NCBI GenBank assembly: GCA_021738345.1
Contig: JAIPCE010000005.1
Coordinates: 1 to 44,954, forward strand
Reading direction: 5' to 3'
Source of the DNA: Rhodoferax sp.
GTDB lineage: Bacteria; Pseudomonadota; Gammaproteobacteria; Burkholderiales; Burkholderiaceae_C
Length of the DNA: 44,954 nucleotides
Both the position numbers and the translations under genes were made by a program. Under the pieces are notes generated by a model. It was not told the DNA's origin, searched no databases, and saw only the letters and a list, made by a program, of their open reading frames with translations. The first letter of the stretch is position 1. Every line of letters starts with the position of its first letter. Positions 18,384 through 26,339 of the stretch are shown here, one piece after another.

Positions 18384-19172
18384 ATGAAACTCGATCTACA
18401 AACCATCAATGCCCTGGCCGACCGGCTGGAAAACTGCCAGTTAACCCAAACTGACACCACCAAGATCACCGATGACTACCCCGACATGGACTGGGACGAT
18501 GCCTATGCGATCCAGAACGAAATCCGCCGCCGCAAGCTGGCGCGCGGCCTGCGCATCGCCGGCCTCAAAGCCGGCCTGACATCGCACGCCAAAATGAAGC
18601 AGATGGGCGTCAGCACGCCGGTCTTCGGCTTCATGACCGACGACTATGTGGTCGCCGACGGCGGCGAGTGCAAGGTTAGCGAACTGATTCACCCCAAAGT
18701 CGAGCCCGAAATCGCCTTTGTCACCAAGACCGAACTGCGCGGCCCCGGCTGCCACATCGGCACCGTGCTGGCGGCCACTGACTTTGTCATGCCCGGCATC
18801 GAGGTCATCGACAGCCGTTACCGCGATTTCAAGTTTGACCTGAAAAGCGTGGTGGCAGACAACACCTCAGCCGCCCGCTTCGTCGTCGGTGGCCAGCCCA
18901 CAGCGGTGAGCGACTGCGACCTGCGCACCGTAGGCGTGGTGCTGGAGAAAAACGGCGTCCCGGTTGCCTTTGGTGCAGGTGCCGCCGTCATGGGCCACCC
19001 GGCTGCGGCCATTGCGGCCCTGGCAAACTTGTTGGGCGCACGCGGCGAGTCCATTCCGGCCGGCACACTGATCCTCTCGGGCGGCATCACCGAAGCCGTG
19101 GCCGTGCAGGCCGGTGACAACGTGACGCTGCGCGTGCAAGGCATGGGCAGCACCAGCATCCGATTTGTTTAA
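18384..19172 (+). CDS. dmpH: 4-oxalocrotonate decarboxylase
   Basis: Mg2+-dependent decarboxylation of 2-oxo-3-hexenedioate to 2-hydroxypenta-2,4-dienoate, working in complex with the hydratase DmpE. 262 residues; same fold as DmpE with GLKAGLTSHAKMKQMG, VFGFMTDDYV, KVEPEIAFVT (metal Glu residues) and EVIDSRYRDFKF. The start ATG at 18384 follows CCAAGGTC; the upstream in-frame ATG at 18282 passes through the 42-bp repeat and is unlikely. It lies 23 bases before dmpI. Confidence 0.95.
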   Translation: MKLDLQTINALADRLENCQLTQTDTTKITDDYPDMDWDDAYAIQNEIRRRKLARGLRIAGLKAGLTSHAKMKQMGVSTPVFGFMTDDYVVADGGECKVSELIHPKVEPEIAFVTKTELRGPGCHIGTVLAATDFVMPGIEVIDSRYRDFKFDLKSVVADNTSAARFVVGGQPTAVSDCDLRTVGVVLEKNGVPVAFGAGAAVMGHPAAAIAALANLLGARGESIPAGTLILSGGITEAVAVQAGDNVTLRVQGMGSTSIRFV

Positions 19173-19195
19173 CCCTGACCCTCAAGGACAAGCCC

Positions 19196-19387
19196 ATGCC
19201 ATTTGCCCAAATTTATATGATCGAAGGCCGCACCGATGAACAAAAACGTGCGGTGATCGAAAAAGTCAGCGCCGCGCTGGTCGAAGCCACCGGCGCCCCT
19301 ATTGCCAATGTACGGGTCTGGATACAAGACGTGCCGAAGGAAAACTGGGGCATCGCCGGCGTCAGCGCAAAAGACCTGGGGCGCTAG
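19196..19387 (+). CDS. dmpI: 4-oxalocrotonate tautomerase
   Basis: Isomerises 2-hydroxymuconate to 2-oxo-3-hexenedioate. The 62-residue mature protein begins with the catalytic Pro1 after Met removal and keeps Arg11 and Arg39; position 50, often Phe, is Trp here, which also occurs in the family. Good ribosome-binding site (CAAGGACAAG). Last gene of the phenol operon; its last 26 bases overlap the 3' end of the chemoreceptor gene on the other strand. Confidence 0.95.
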   Translation: MPFAQIYMIEGRTDEQKRAVIEKVSAALVEATGAPIANVRVWIQDVPKENWGIAGVSAKDLGR

Positions 19388-20939
19388 GGCCACTGTCGCG
19401 CAGCCGGAACACCGACACCACTTGCACCAAGTCTTCGGCCTGCGACTTCAAGCGCATGGCCGAGGCCGCCATTTGTTCCACGAGCGCGGCGTTTTGCTGA
19501 GTCACCTGGTCCATAAGTTTGACTGCCTCGCTGACCTGCGAGACGCCCAGACTCTGCTCGGCGCTGGCCTTGCTGATCTGACCCATCAGATCGGTCACCT
19601 GCCGGATGCTGCTGACCACCTCGGCCATCGTGCTGCCTGCACGGTCTACCTGTTCCGTGCCCAGCATCACACGCTCCACACTGGCGCCAATCAAGGACTT
19701 GATTTCTCGCGCCGCCGCCGCCGAGCGCCCCGCCAGGCTGCGCACCTCGCTCGCCACCACAGCAAATCCCCGGCCCTGCTCACCGGCCCGCGCGGCCTCC
19801 ACAGCCGCGTTCAAGGCGAGGATGTTGGTCTGGAACGCGATACCGTCGATCACCTGAATGATGTCGGCAATCTTGCGTGAGGAGGTGTTGATGTCCTTCA
19901 TGGTTTCAACCACCTGACTGACGGCTTGGCCACCTTTTTCCGCCACCGCGGAGGCGGTGAGGGCAAGGGCGTTGGCGCTGCGTGCACTGTCCGCGTTTTG
20001 CTGCACCGTGGCACTCAGTTGCTCCATGGATGCCGCCGTTTCTTCCAGCGAGCTGGCTTGGTGTTCGGTGCGCGAGGACAAAGCTGCGTCCGCATCGGCA
20101 ATGGCGGCGCTCGCCAGCGCAACGCCTTGTGAGCCGTCGCGCACATCGCTGACAACCTGGATCAGGTGGTCCTGCATCTCCTTGAAAGCCAACAGCAAGC
20201 GCCCTGTTTCGTTGGAACCATGGGCCTCAAACCGCATGGTCAAATCGCCCGCCGCCACCGCCGCAGATATCTCGACAGCCTTGTTGATCGGTTGGGTGAT
20301 CGACCGGATGATCCAGATGGCCATGAATATCCCAAGGGTAAGCGCCGCTGCCACCATGCCCACGTTGACATATTTGACGCTGCCGGTGGCCTGCTGCGTG
20401 GCCTCGGTCGACTCGCGCAACAAGGTGTCCTGATAGCGCAGCAGTCCGTCCAGCGCCTCAAAGTAGGCACGTTGGGCCGGCACCACCTTGTCCTGCAGCA
20501 TGGCCTTGGCCTCAAACACTTGTCCCGCCACGGCAAGTTCGACCGCTTCCACCTGCAGCGGGTCATACGCGCTACGCGTCAGGTAGACCTTGGCAATCAG
20601 AGACTTGCCTTCTGGCGATGCGATTTGCGCCTTGAGCTGTTCCAGTTCGCTGCCAATATGCTTACGCGCCACTTCGATGCGTTGCGCCTCTTGTTTGATG
20701 AGCGCGCCGTCGTTCATGATGATGATGTTGCGCAGCGCAATCGCAATCGTGTTGACGTCGTCTTTGACGGCATTAACGGCAATGATTTTCGGAATGCGCT
20801 CCTCCATGACTGCATGAAACAAGCCATTGATGGTATCAACCTTGAATTGCGAGATAGCGCCCAGCATGGCGGTCAACAATCCCAGCACGCCAAACCCAAG
20901 AACGAGTCGGGTGGAAATTTTCATGTCATCGAGTTGCAT
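19362..20939 (-). CDS. Methyl-accepting chemotaxis protein
   Basis: Transmembrane chemoreceptor of 525 residues: TM1 (about 10-30), periplasmic four-helix-bundle sensor (about 35-190), TM2 (about 190-212, [18 protein letters not shown]), HAMP (about 213-265), and a long coiled-coil signalling domain with the hairpin tip [20 protein letters not shown] that contacts CheA/CheW. Start at 20939 with AAGGAG upstream; an ATG at residue 6 is an alternative. No C-terminal NWETF-type pentapeptide. The ligand is unknown; its position beside the phenol operon and overlap with dmpI make an aromatic attractant possible, but that is inference only. Confidence 0.94.
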   Translation of the reverse strand: MQLDDMKISTRLVLGFGVLGLLTAMLGAISQFKVDTINGLFHAVMEERIPKIIAVNAVKDDVNTIAIALRNIIIMNDGALIKQEAQRIEVARKHIGSELEQLKAQIASPEGKSLIAKVYLTRSAYDPLQVEAVELAVAGQVFEAKAMLQDKVVPAQRAYFEALDGLLRYQDTLLRESTEATQQATGSVKYVNVGMVAAALTLGIFMAIWIIRSITQPINKAVEISAAVAAGDLTMRFEAHGSNETGRLLLAFKEMQDHLIQVVSDVRDGSQGVALASAAIADADAALSSRTEHQASSLEETAASMEQLSATVQQNADSARSANALALTASAVAEKGGQAVSQVVETMKDINTSSRKIADIIQVIDGIAFQTNILALNAAVEAARAGEQGRGFAVVASEVRSLAGRSAAAAREIKSLIGASVERVMLGTEQVDRAGSTMAEVVSSIRQVTDLMGQISKASAEQSLGVSQVSEAVKLMDQVTQQNAALVEQMAASAMRLKSQAEDLVQVVSVFRLRDSGPSAPGLLR

Positions 20940-21153
20940 GGTGTCAATTTCTCCTTGAAGTGGGGCAAAGGACTGCTTGGCCGCTATTGTGCGCCCGGCG
21001 TACCCGACAGACTCGAGGGCTGTCCAAACGGTCGACCCGATGCTAGGTGTTTACCCAGATGAATGTAGAAAGGCGATATGAAGCGCGGGTAAACCGCGTG
21101 CAAGCCTTCCGAAAACCGTAACCAAGCCCGTCACTCACTCCAAAAATTCCAGC

Positions 21154-21169
21154 AAAGTGTATACACTTT
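21154..21169. promoter_or_regulatory. Perfect 16-bp palindrome, probable GntR operator
   Basis: AAAGTGTATACACTTT lies 25 bases before the regulator ATG. The core TGTATACA recurs twice before the permease gene at 26340, so it is likely the binding site of the GntR protein encoded next to it, implying autoregulation. Confidence 0.65.
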
Positions 21170-21194
21170 TTATGCAACGCGCTATCATCCGACC

Positions 21195-21899
21195 ATGGCT
21201 TCTGAACAAATGAATTCCAGCGCCGCGGGCGGCTCCAGCACCGACCAGATCGTGTCCGCGCTCACGCAGGCCATTGTGTCGCACCGGCTCAAGCCCGGCA
21301 CCAAGTTGGCCGAGCAAAAGATTGCCACCCAGTTTGGCGTGTCGCGCACGCTGGTGCGCCAGGCGCTGTTTCAGTTGTCGCAGCACCGGCTCATTGCCAT
21401 GGAGCCCGCGCGCGGCGCCTTTGTGGCAAGCCCTTCGGTGGCCGAGGCACGCCAGGTGTTTGCGGTGCGCCGCATGCTCGAGGCCGAAACCACACGTGCC
21501 TTTGTGCGCCAGGTCAACCCCAAGCAGATCAAGGTCTTGCAGGCCCATGTAAAAGCCGAGCAAGCAGCGCTGGGTCAGGACGACGCTGGCGGGCGCAGCC
21601 ATCGCACCGAGCTGCTGGGCGATTTTCATGTGCGCATGGCCGAACTGATGGGCAACCAGGTGCTGGCCGAGCTGCTTGGCGAGCTGATTTCCCGCTGCTC
21701 CCTGATCACCTTGATGTACCAGTCAGCACGTGCGGCAGAACACTCCAGCGACGAACACGTGCAGATCGTGAAAGCCTTGGCTGCCAAGGACGAGGCTTTG
21801 GCGGTGCGGCTCATGGACGAACATCTGCAACATGTAGAGTCCAACCTCGACTTTGACCTGCGTCCGCCGGCCGACGCGCTCACCGCCGCATTGACCTGA
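21195..21899 (+). CDS. GntR-family (FCD) regulator of the purine cluster
   Basis: 234-residue regulator: N-terminal winged helix (about 15-80, IATQFGVSRTLVRQALFQLS) and C-terminal FCD domain (about 90-215) with metal-type residues in DFHVRMAEL and SSDEHVQIVKAL. It heads a compact operon: the stop is 12 bases before puuE. The TGTATACA palindrome upstream of its own gene and of the NCS2 permease suggests it controls both. Likely effector is a purine breakdown product (urate, allantoin), inferred from the neighbours. The start at 21195 may be adjusted to the second Met (21210). Confidence 0.88.
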   Translation: MASEQMNSSAAGGSSTDQIVSALTQAIVSHRLKPGTKLAEQKIATQFGVSRTLVRQALFQLSQHRLIAMEPARGAFVASPSVAEARQVFAVRRMLEAETTRAFVRQVNPKQIKVLQAHVKAEQAALGQDDAGGRSHRTELLGDFHVRMAELMGNQVLAELLGELISRCSLITLMYQSARAAEHSSDEHVQIVKALAAKDEALAVRLMDEHLQHVESNLDFDLRPPADALTAALT

Positions 21900-21911
21900 C
21901 ACTATCGCACC

Positions 21912-22865
21912 ATGCACCACTACGACACCACCCTGCCCTACCCGCGCGACCTCAAAGGTTACGGTCCCAAGCCGCCCCATGCGCAATGGCCCAAGCGTGC
22001 CCGCATTGCGGTGCAGTTTGTGCTGAACTATGAAGAGGGCGGCGAAAACTGTGTGCTGCACGGCGATGCAGGCAGTGAGCAGTTTTTGTCAGAAATGTTC
22101 AACCCGGCCAGCTACGCGGACAGGCATATCAGCATGGAGGGCATTTACGACTTCGGGGCGCGCGCCGGGGTCTGGCGCATTCTGCGCGAGTTTGAGCAGC
22201 GCCAGCTGCCGCTCACGGTGTTTGGCGTCAGCATGGCGCTAGAGCGCTATCCCGAGCTGGTGCAAGCCTGCCAGCAACTCGGGCACGAGATCGCCTGCCA
22301 CGGTTGGCGCTGGATCCATTACCAAAATCTGCCTGAAGCGGTGGAGCGCGAACACATGGCGCGCGGCATGGAGATACTTACCCGCCTTATGGGCGAGCGC
22401 CCGCTGGGCTGGTACACCGGGCGCGACAGCCCCAACACACGGCGCCTGGTCGCTGATTTTGGCGGCTTTGAATACGATGCCGACTACTACGGCGACGACC
22501 TGCCGTTCTGGATGCGAGTGCGCAAGACCGATGGCAGCGTGGTGCCCCAGCTCATCGTGCCCTACACCCTGGACTGCAATGACATGCGTTTTTCCTTGCC
22601 GCAGGGCTACTCCCACGCCGACCCGTTCTACCAGTACCTCAAGGACAGCTTCGATGCCCTTTACGCCGAGGGCGACCCCGCAGGACTGAACGCGCCCAAG
22701 ATGATGAGTGTAGGCATGCACTGCCGCCTGCTGGGCCGCCCCGGGCGCATCGCCGCTTTGCAGCGTTTTCTGGACCACATCGGGCACCACCCGGATGTCT
22801 GGGTCTGCCGCCGCCTGGACATTGCTCGGCACTGGAAAGCCACCCACCCCTTTAATCCCAACTAA
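21912..22865 (+). CDS. puuE: Allantoinase PuuE (polysaccharide-deacetylase family)
   Basis: Cofactor-light allantoinase that hydrolyses allantoin to allantoate; unrelated to the amidohydrolase-type AllB. 317 residues of the NodB/deacetylase barrel with the PuuE features NYEEGGENCVLHGD, ISMEGIYDFGARAGVWRIL, GHEIACHGWRWIHY and GWYTGRDSPNTRRLV. The start follows the regulator closely, and the next gene starts five bases after the stop, so the genes are co-transcribed. Confidence 0.93.
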   Translation: MHHYDTTLPYPRDLKGYGPKPPHAQWPKRARIAVQFVLNYEEGGENCVLHGDAGSEQFLSEMFNPASYADRHISMEGIYDFGARAGVWRILREFEQRQLPLTVFGVSMALERYPELVQACQQLGHEIACHGWRWIHYQNLPEAVEREHMARGMEILTRLMGERPLGWYTGRDSPNTRRLVADFGGFEYDADYYGDDLPFWMRVRKTDGSVVPQLIVPYTLDCNDMRFSLPQGYSHADPFYQYLKDSFDALYAEGDPAGLNAPKMMSVGMHCRLLGRPGRIAALQRFLDHIGHHPDVWVCRRLDIARHWKATHPFNPN

Positions 22866-22870
22866 CGGCC

Positions 22871-24652
22871 ATGCCCCTCACACTCGAACAACTCAACGCC
22901 GCCACGCCCACCGACGCCCTGCAACTGCTCGATGGTCTGTATGAACATTCACCGTGGATTGCCGAGGCGGCACTCGCCCAGCGGCCTTTTGTGTCGATCC
23001 ACCACCTCAAGTACCGGATGACCCAGGTCCTGGCCCAGGCCCCACGTGCCGCGCAGATTGAACTGATACGCGCCCACCCCGAGCTGGCTGGCAAAGCCAT
23101 GGTGAGCCAGTCGCTCACCGTTGAGTCGACCAACGAGCAAAGCAAGGCCGGCCTGACGCACTGCAGCCCCGAAGAGTTTGCCAGGCTGCAGCAGCTCAAT
23201 GCCGAATACAACGCCAAGTTCGGCTGGCCCTTTATTTTGGCGGTACGCGGCCCGCGCGGCAGCGGCCTGAGCCGGGCCGAAATCATCGCCACTTTCGAGC
23301 GCCGCCTGCACAGCCAAAGTGATTTTGAGCTCGCTGAGTGCCTGCGCAATATCCACCGCATTGCCGAGATTCGCCTGAACGACAAATTTGACCTGACGCC
23401 GTCGCGCGGCAACAACGTGTGGGACTGGCACGAAAGTCTGAGCCAACACTCCGACCACACTGATCACCTGACCGTTACCTACCTGACCGACGCGCACCGG
23501 GCCTGCGCCCAAGAGATTCGCCAGCGCATGCTGGACTGCGGCTTTGACTCGGCGCAGATCGACGCTGTGGGCAATGTGGTGGGCCGGTATGAGGCGCTGG
23601 GTGAAGCTCGCGCGGGAGTCAAAACCCTGCTCACAGGTAGCCATTACGACACCGTGCGCAATGCGGGCAAATACGATGGGCGGCTGGGTATTTTTGTCCC
23701 CATGGCCTGCGTGCACCGTCTGCACCGTGCAGGCACCCGTTTGCCATTTGCGCTGGAGGTGGTGGCTTTTTCGGAGGAAGAAGGCCAACGCTTCAAGGCC
23801 ACATTTTTGGGCTCTGGCGCGCTCACCGGTGACTTCAACCCTGCGTGGCTGGACCAACTTGATGCCGACGGCATCAGCCTGCGTGCCGCCATGCAACACG
23901 CCGGCCTGAGTGTCGACGACATCCCCACACTGAATCGCGACGCGGCGCACTACCTGGGTTTTGTCGAGGTGCATATTGAACAAGGCCCGGTGCTCAATGC
24001 CCTGAATCTGCCGCTGGGCGTGGTCAGCGCCATCAACGCGGGTGTGCGCTACACAGGCCGGGTGATCGGGCAGGCGAGCCACGCCGGCACCACCCCGATG
24101 AACCAGCGCAGCGATGCCCTGTGCGCGGTGGCCGAGCTGGCGCTGTTTATGGAACAGCGCGCACTGCAAGACGGCGACTCGGTGGCCACCATGGGCCAGA
24201 TCAACGTACCGCAGGGCAGTATCAATGTGGTGCCGGGGCGCTGCGATTTCAGCCTCGACCTGCGTGCGCCCAACAATGCCCAGCGTGACCGCCTGACGCA
24301 GGATGTGCTCGAAAAGCTGCAACAGATTTGCACCCGCCGCGGCCTGGGTTGTGAACTCGAACTGTCGATGAGCGTCAGTGCCGCTCCCAGCGCACCCGCC
24401 TTGCAGCAACTGTGGGAAACCGCCGTTGCTGCGCTGGGGCTGCCGGTGCACCGCCTGCCCAGCGGGGCTGGCCACGATGCCATGAAGCTGCACGCCATCA
24501 TGCCGCAGGCCATGCTGTTTGTACGCGGCCAAAACGCCGGCATCAGCCACAACCCCCTGGAGTCCACCACCAGCGACGACATGCAACTGGCCGTAGAAGC
24601 CTTTGACCATGTACTGCAGCAACTGGCGACCTCCCCAGCCGCGCACGCCTGA
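22871..24652 (+). CDS. Fused OHCU decarboxylase and allantoate amidohydrolase
   Basis: Two enzymes of urate breakdown in one chain of 593 residues. Residues 1 to about 170 are a UraD domain (2-oxo-4-hydroxy-4-carboxy-5-ureidoimidazoline decarboxylase) with the catalytic His in LIRAHPELAGKA and the SEEFARLQQLNAEYNAKFG type segment. From about 185 to 590 is an M20-type AllC/hydantoinase-carbamoylase domain with metal-site motifs GSHYDTV, FSEEEGQRF, EVHIEQGP and GAGHDAM and the lid segment SHAGTTPM. UraD makes S-allantoin and AllC acts after PuuE, so this one protein brackets the allantoinase step. Start ATG at 22871 just after puuE. No frameshift lies between the domains, so the fusion is real. 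Confidence 0.92.
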   Translation: MPLTLEQLNAATPTDALQLLDGLYEHSPWIAEAALAQRPFVSIHHLKYRMTQVLAQAPRAAQIELIRAHPELAGKAMVSQSLTVESTNEQSKAGLTHCSPEEFARLQQLNAEYNAKFGWPFILAVRGPRGSGLSRAEIIATFERRLHSQSDFELAECLRNIHRIAEIRLNDKFDLTPSRGNNVWDWHESLSQHSDHTDHLTVTYLTDAHRACAQEIRQRMLDCGFDSAQIDAVGNVVGRYEALGEARAGVKTLLTGSHYDTVRNAGKYDGRLGIFVPMACVHRLHRAGTRLPFALEVVAFSEEEGQRFKATFLGSGALTGDFNPAWLDQLDADGISLRAAMQHAGLSVDDIPTLNRDAAHYLGFVEVHIEQGPVLNALNLPLGVVSAINAGVRYTGRVIGQASHAGTTPMNQRSDALCAVAELALFMEQRALQDGDSVATMGQINVPQGSINVVPGRCDFSLDLRAPNNAQRDRLTQDVLEKLQQICTRRGLGCELELSMSVSAAPSAPALQQLWETAVAALGLPVHRLPSGAGHDAMKLHAIMPQAMLFVRGQNAGISHNPLESTTSDDMQLAVEAFDHVLQQLATSPAAHA

Positions 24653-24711
24653 GTGCATCGCCCGGACCGCCTGAATCCACCCCACTCTACCGACCCTACC
24701 GACCCCACACC

Positions 24712-25938
24712 ATGACCCCTTACACCCAAATCGATGCCTGGATTGACGCGCACTTTGACGAACAAGTGCAGTTTTTGCAGCAACTCATCCGCGTTCCCAC
24801 CGACACGCCGCCCGGCAACAATGCGCCCCACGCCGAGCGCACCGCCGAGCTGCTGCAGGCCATGGGCATTGACGCGGAGAAACATGCGGTACCCGCGGCT
24901 GATGTGCAGGCTGCCGGTCTGGAAAGCGTCACCAACCTGATCGTGCGCCGTTCGTATGGCCCAGGTGGCAAAACCATTGCCCTGAATGCCCATGGCGATG
25001 TGGTGCCCCCCGGCGAGGGCTGGACGCACGACCCTTATGGCGGCGAGGTGAGTGACGGCAAAATTTTCGGCCGTGCCAGCGCGGTCAGCAAATGCGATTT
25101 CTCGACCTACACCTTTGCCATGCGCGCCCTCGAAGCCGTGGCGCCACCCAAGCAGGGCCAGCTTGAGCTCCTGTTTACCTACGACGAAGAATTTGGCGGC
25201 GAAGTCGGCCCCGGCTGGCTGCTCAAACACCAGCTCACCCGACCCGACCTGATGGTTGCCGCCGGCTTTAGCTACCAGGTCATCACCGCGCACAACGGCT
25301 GCCTGCAGCTCGAAGTCACGGTGCACGGCCAGATGGCGCATGCCGCCATTCCCGACAGTGGTGTGGATGCACTGCAGGCGGCGGTCAAGCTACTGAACTC
25401 GCTCTACGCCCAAAATACGCTATACAAGTCCATCACCTCCGGGGTCGAAGGCATCACCCACCCTTACCTCAATGTCGGACTGATCCAGGGCGGCACCAAC
25501 ACCAATGTCATCCCCGGCAAGGTCAGCTTCAAGCTCGACCGCCGCATGATCCCCGAAGAAAACGCCGCCGAAGTGGAAGCCAGCTTGCGCGCCCTGATTG
25601 CCCAGACCGCCGCCGAGTTGCCTGGCATTCGGGTGGAGGTGCGGCGCATGCTGCTAGCCCACAGCATGCGGCCGCTGCCCGGTAACCGCCCGCTGATCGA
25701 AGCCTTACAAACGCACGGCAAGGCAGTGTTTGGCGAGGACATTCCGGCACTGGGCACCCCGCTCTATACCGATGTGCGCCTGTTCTGCGAGGCCGGCATT
25801 CCCGGCGTGATCTACGGTGCCGGCCCGCGCACCGTGCTCGAATCGCACGCCAAACGCGCCGACGAACGTCTGGACCTCGAAGACCTGCGCCGCGCCACCA
25901 AAGTCATTGCGCGGGCGCTGGTGGATTTGCTGCAGTAG
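24712..25938 (+). CDS. M20-family amidohydrolase/peptidase of the purine cluster
   Basis: Zinc-dependent hydrolase of 408 residues in the ArgE/DapE/ACY1 group: metal-site motifs LNAHGDVVPP, TYDEEFGGE and a lid domain with VHGQMAHAAIPDSG; RDRR-like KLDRRMIPEE follows. The second metal ligand segment, usually GRGA-D-K, reads GRASAVSKCD, which is atypical but may still supply the Asp. Substrate unknown; being 59 bases after the UraD-AllC fusion suggests a ureido or carbamoyl compound such as ureidoglycolate-related intermediates, but nothing in the sequence proves it. No strong ribosome-binding site is visible before 24712. Confidence 0.8.
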   Translation: MTPYTQIDAWIDAHFDEQVQFLQQLIRVPTDTPPGNNAPHAERTAELLQAMGIDAEKHAVPAADVQAAGLESVTNLIVRRSYGPGGKTIALNAHGDVVPPGEGWTHDPYGGEVSDGKIFGRASAVSKCDFSTYTFAMRALEAVAPPKQGQLELLFTYDEEFGGEVGPGWLLKHQLTRPDLMVAAGFSYQVITAHNGCLQLEVTVHGQMAHAAIPDSGVDALQAAVKLLNSLYAQNTLYKSITSGVEGITHPYLNVGLIQGGTNTNVIPGKVSFKLDRRMIPEENAAEVEASLRALIAQTAAELPGIRVEVRRMLLAHSMRPLPGNRPLIEALQTHGKAVFGEDIPALGTPLYTDVRLFCEAGIPGVIYGAGPRTVLESHAKRADERLDLEDLRRATKVIARALVDLLQ

Positions 25939-26103
25939 GGCAACTAAAGCTGTAAAAAATTCGGCTTGCCCTTGTGGACTGAAGCACTGATTGCCAAACA
26001 TCCAGACGCTTTTACCACTTTGCAAAATCGCTGTTGAATTCAAAGCGGGTAAATTGCAGAAAAGTCCGCCGCGACTGGGCCAGAGGCATGTTCATTCATC
26101 AAT

Positions 26104-26130
26104 AGATACTTTTTCTTAAGTATCTGTTTT
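26104..26130 (+). terminator. AT-rich hairpin, possible terminator of the purine operon
   Basis: AGATACTT/AAGTATCT stem (26104-26111, 26118-26125) followed by GTTTTT. It is weak because the stem is AT-rich. It lies in the 401-base gap between the M20 gene and the permease. That gap also contains the 14-bp palindrome TTCCCGCGCGGGAA (26201-26214), of unknown role. Confidence 0.35.
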
Positions 26131-26274
26131 TAAACGGTTTTATTAAAAAACTTAATAGATAAGTAGATGAATACATGAACTTCTTTCGCTGTCTCCGCCA
26201 TTCCCGCGCGGGAACTACGGCCCATCAGAGGCGAAGCGAATGAACCACTCTTCGCTGTCGATCAAGGGTTAATC

Positions 26275-26305
26275 TGTATACACTTTCCTAAATTTATTGT
26301 ATACA
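26275..26305. promoter_or_regulatory. Two TGTATACA operators before the permease
   Basis: TGTATACA occurs at 26275-26282 (followed by CTTT as at the regulator gene) and at 26298-26305. The centres are 23 bases apart, about two helical turns, 35-65 bases before the permease ATG. Same core as the palindrome at 21154-21169. Confidence 0.65.
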
Positions 26306-26339
26306 GTTGTGGCTCCATGTTTTAGTCAGGAGCCTATAT

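Noticed and set aside
22949-24685. Long open frame (578 codons) on the minus strand
   Set aside because: It is antisense to the UraD-AllC fusion, and its translation has no family features. Such frames arise in GC-rich genes.
24049-25341. Open frame of 430 codons on the minus strand
   Set aside because: Opposite two hydrolase genes with clear motifs; no recognisable product.
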